From Peptococcaceae bacterium BRH_c8a (GTDB taxonomy: Bacteria > Bacillota > Desulfotomaculia > Desulfotomaculales > Desulfallaceae), in contig LADP01000031.1 in the NCBI GenBank assembly GCA_000961575.1, positions 114,016 to 178,015 of the forward strand: a stretch of 64,000 nucleotides of DNA, in the 5' to 3' direction. Position numbers and translations under genes: made by a program. The notes below the pieces were generated by a model. It did no database searches and was not told the DNA's origin. It worked only from the letters and a program-made list of their open reading frames with translations. Positions 62,117-64,000 of the stretch are shown here, piece by piece (position 1 is the stretch's first letter; each line of letters opens with the position of its first letter).

Positions 62117-63997
62117 GAGTAGGAGGGGGCGGCAAGCCCCCGACCTCTCACACCACCTAGCATGCGGGTCCGCACTAGGCGGTTCCCAAAGGTTGACGCA
62201 GTTCCAGATAACGAGCAAGTAAACTTTTGAGCCCTTGCGCCTTCCAGTAGGAGGTGCCAAGGGCATTATTTAGGTTGCGGGACATACGCCAATACCCTTT
62301 CCGGGAATTGGCCATCATAAATGCCACCCAATCAGGGACGCCTAGAGAACGCAGCTTCCTAATCCGGGTTCGGACACGTTTCCATTGCTTCCACAGGCAC
62401 ATGCGCAAACGACGCCGAATCCATTTATCCAGTGTTTCGCAGTGCTTTTTGGCAGAAGCTATCTTAAAGTATCCTACCCAGCCCATGAGGTAACGGTTTA
62501 GTTTGTCAATCCGTTTCTTCATTGGATATGGCTTAGTACGGGAAGTTAGCTCTCGTATTTTGTCTTTGAAGCGTTCCAGTGTCTTTGGAGCAAGCCGAAT
62601 GGTGGCCTGCTTGTTTGACAGGAAGCTAAAACCTAGAAATTTACGTTTCCAAGGCCGGTCTACTGCACTTTTGTCCCGGTTAACTTTTAGTTTTAGCTTG
62701 CTTTCTACAAAGTGAGTAACTGTTGCCATCACTCGTTCCCCGGCCCGTCTGCTTTTGACGAAGATGTTACAGTCATCGGCATAACGAGCAAATCGGTGAC
62801 CCCGCCTGGTGAGTTCTTTGTCCAGGTCATCGAGAAGTATATTCGCCAACAGTGGACTCAGTGGTCCGCCTTGCGGCGTGCCTTCCACAGTGTCCTTGGT
62901 GATTCCGTGTTCCATAACTCCGGCATTGAGGTAGGTGCGGATTAGTTTTAGAACGCGCTTGTCTTTAACTTTCCGGGCTACTCTTGCCATGAGAATGTCG
63001 TGGTTTACGCGGTCAAAGAATTTCTCCAGGTCCATATCCACTACCCAGCGGTATCCTTGCTGGATGTGTTCCTGAGCCAATTTGACAGCATCATGAGCCC
63101 GTTTACCGGGCCGAAAGCCGAAGCTGTTAGGTGAAAATTCAGGGTCGAAGATGGGGGTCATCACTTGTAAAAGGGCCTGTTGGATTAAGCGGTCCAGTAC
63201 GGTCGGGATGCCTAGCAGTCGTATTCCGCCGCCGGGTTTGGGGATTTCCACCCGTTTGACGGGCATGGGTTTGTAGGTTCCGGTTAAGAGCTGGTTCTTC
63301 ACCGTGCCCCAATGTTGAATCAGGTAAACTTGTAGTTGTTCTATGGTCACTCCGTCAACACCGGGGGCTCCGCCGTTCTGTTTAACCCGCTTGTAGGCAG
63401 AGAGCATGTTGTTCCTTGCCAGCATGTGTTCCAGCAGGTCGTTCTGGTCTGCGCGAGGGGAATGGTCGAGTTGTGCCAGCGAAGAGCTCGGCGCTCCGGC
63501 ATACCCTGGCGGCTTCACCGCTGCTCTTTGCCGTGAGCCCTCTTTGTTTGAGGTTGGCTGCTGTCGTTGCTCTTTGCACGAACGCATCGGGTTCCTCTCT
63601 CCTTTAGGTTCGGTCCTTCCGGGTTCGGGCGTCCCCTACTGCCGTATTATGACCTCGGCTGACTCCTGCAGGTTCAGCGCCGCCTCACGGCGACGGTTAC
63701 CAAGTTACTTGGCTTATCCTGCAGGCCTCCCCAGATAAGAACGTCATCTTTCCGCTCATGTACCCGCCCAAGTTTACTGCCTCAGCCTTTGGCGGCTTTG
63801 GATTTTGTCATGTTTAGCTGACTCGTCCGGCTGAAGCAGCCTCAAATTGGGTTCGTGTACCTCGGGTCAAGCGTTTGCCGCCGGCTTCCTTCAGATTCCG
63901 TCTCGCGACGGACACCCTTGCCTTTGGCTAACGGTAGGCGCTCGCCAGCCCCCGTTCGGGACTTTCACCCTAGAGATGACGCCCATGCTGGGCGTAC
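62117..63997 (-). mobile_element. Group II intron with reverse transcriptase ORF
   Basis: On the minus strand the 5' end reads GTACGCCCAGCATGGGCGTC, followed by GGGTGAAAGTCCC and the structured domain I-like region. The 3' end has GAACCGCCTAGTGCGGACCC (domain V) and GGGGGCTTGCCGCCCCCTCC with TACTCGAT (domain VI and 3' splice site). The ORF lies in domain IV and its stop lies within domain V. About 1.88 kb. The 5' boundary is only a few bases from the window edge, so the left exon cannot be read. Confidence 0.85.
62175..63587 (-). CDS. ltrA: Group II intron reverse transcriptase/maturase
   Basis: 470 aa. RT blocks: GIRLLGIPTVLDRLIQQALL, FSPNSFGFRPGKRAHDAVKL, VVDMDLEKFFDRVNHDILM, GTPQGGPLSPLLANILLDDL and the catalytic FARYADD. 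The maturase/X domain (MKKRIDKLNRYLMGWVGYFK) and a GIIM-like segment (WKQWKRVRTRIRKLRSLGVP) follow. No HNH endonuclease Cys motif is visible, so it is an endonuclease-lacking type. RBS AAAGGAGAGAGG precedes the ATG. Intact, so the intron may still be mobile. Confidence 0.95.
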   Translation of the reverse strand: MRSCKEQRQQPTSNKEGSRQRAAVKPPGYAGAPSSSLAQLDHSPRADQNDLLEHMLARNNMLSAYKRVKQNGGAPGVDGVTIEQLQVYLIQHWGTVKNQLLTGTYKPMPVKRVEIPKPGGGIRLLGIPTVLDRLIQQALLQVMTPIFDPEFSPNSFGFRPGKRAHDAVKLAQEHIQQGYRWVVDMDLEKFFDRVNHDILMARVARKVKDKRVLKLIRTYLNAGVMEHGITKDTVEGTPQGGPLSPLLANILLDDLDKELTRRGHRFARYADDCNIFVKSRRAGERVMATVTHFVESKLKLKVNRDKSAVDRPWKRKFLGFSFLSNKQATIRLAPKTLERFKDKIRELTSRTKPYPMKKRIDKLNRYLMGWVGYFKIASAKKHCETLDKWIRRRLRMCLWKQWKRVRTRIRKLRSLGVPDWVAFMMANSRKGYWRMSRNLNNALGTSYWKAQGLKSLLARYLELRQPLGTA

Positions 63998-64000
63998 TAA

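Overview
The window reads as chromosomal DNA of an anaerobic, Gram-positive, endospore-forming member of the Clostridia, most like the Peptococcaceae (Desulfotomaculum/Desulfoscipio-type genomes). The basis is a dcw cell-wall/division cluster that carries SpoVD and SpoVE and runs into spoIIGA-sigE-sigG, a MurE with the meso-diaminopimelate DNPR motif, a rubredoxin/rubrerythrin pair, many TTG and GTG starts with strong Shine-Dalgarno sites, and several families of short dispersed palindromic repeats. No tRNA or rRNA gene was seen.

Layout. 0-3.5 kb: a LysM/BsuPI-type protein, an NCS2 purine/uracil permease, then rubredoxin and a rubrerythrin-like diiron protein. 3.5-12.1 kb: a catabolic block with the gene order of the B. 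subtilis yodT-yodS-yodR-yodQ genes (class III aminotransferase, two CoA-transferase subunits, M20 deacylase), a divergent PucR-type regulator and a polar amino acid ABC transporter. An 11-bp inverted motif, TACAAARTGTA, lies about 110 bp upstream of both the aminotransferase and the transporter. 12.1-16 kb: a repeat-rich spacer, an orphan membrane sensor kinase and a DUF169 protein. 16.1-41.4 kb, all on the minus strand: mraZ-rsmH-ftsL-spoVD-murE-murF-mraY-murD-spoVE-murG-murC-murB-murA-divIB-ylxW-ylxX-sbp-ftsA-ftsZ, then spoIIGA-sigE-sigG, a small secreted peptide and ylmC. Repeat elements sit in nearly every loose joint of this cluster. They have entered three coding regions: the murC stop, an internal murG segment and the murD tail.

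41.5-47.9 kb: a cell-surface locus with a zinc-ribbon protein, a small membrane protein, a sortase, an LPHTG protein with 25 copies of a GGNPGx hexapeptide, a second LPFTG protein broken by two frameshifts, and a secreted transglutaminase-like protein. Three cyclic di-GMP-I (GEMM-I) riboswitches, each followed by an intrinsic terminator, control this locus: one before the LPHTG gene and two in tandem before the transglutaminase gene. This c-di-GMP-controlled surface system is the most notable feature of the window.

47.9-61.4 kb, minus strand: a complete Wzx/Wzy-type exopolysaccharide operon with chain-length regulator, BY-kinase, UDP-glucose dehydrogenase, DegT aminotransferase, initiating sugar transferase, two glycosyltransferases, LicD, polymerase, flippase, UDP-glucuronate epimerase and an LCP ligase. 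Its central genes are visibly AT-rich and probably acquired by transfer. 62.1-64 kb: an almost entirely contained group II intron encoding a reverse transcriptase/maturase.

Taken together, the right half looks like a cell-envelope and biofilm region in which intracellular c-di-GMP may set wall-anchored protein display next to polysaccharide production. The middle is the conserved division/sporulation core, and the left holds amino acid catabolism.
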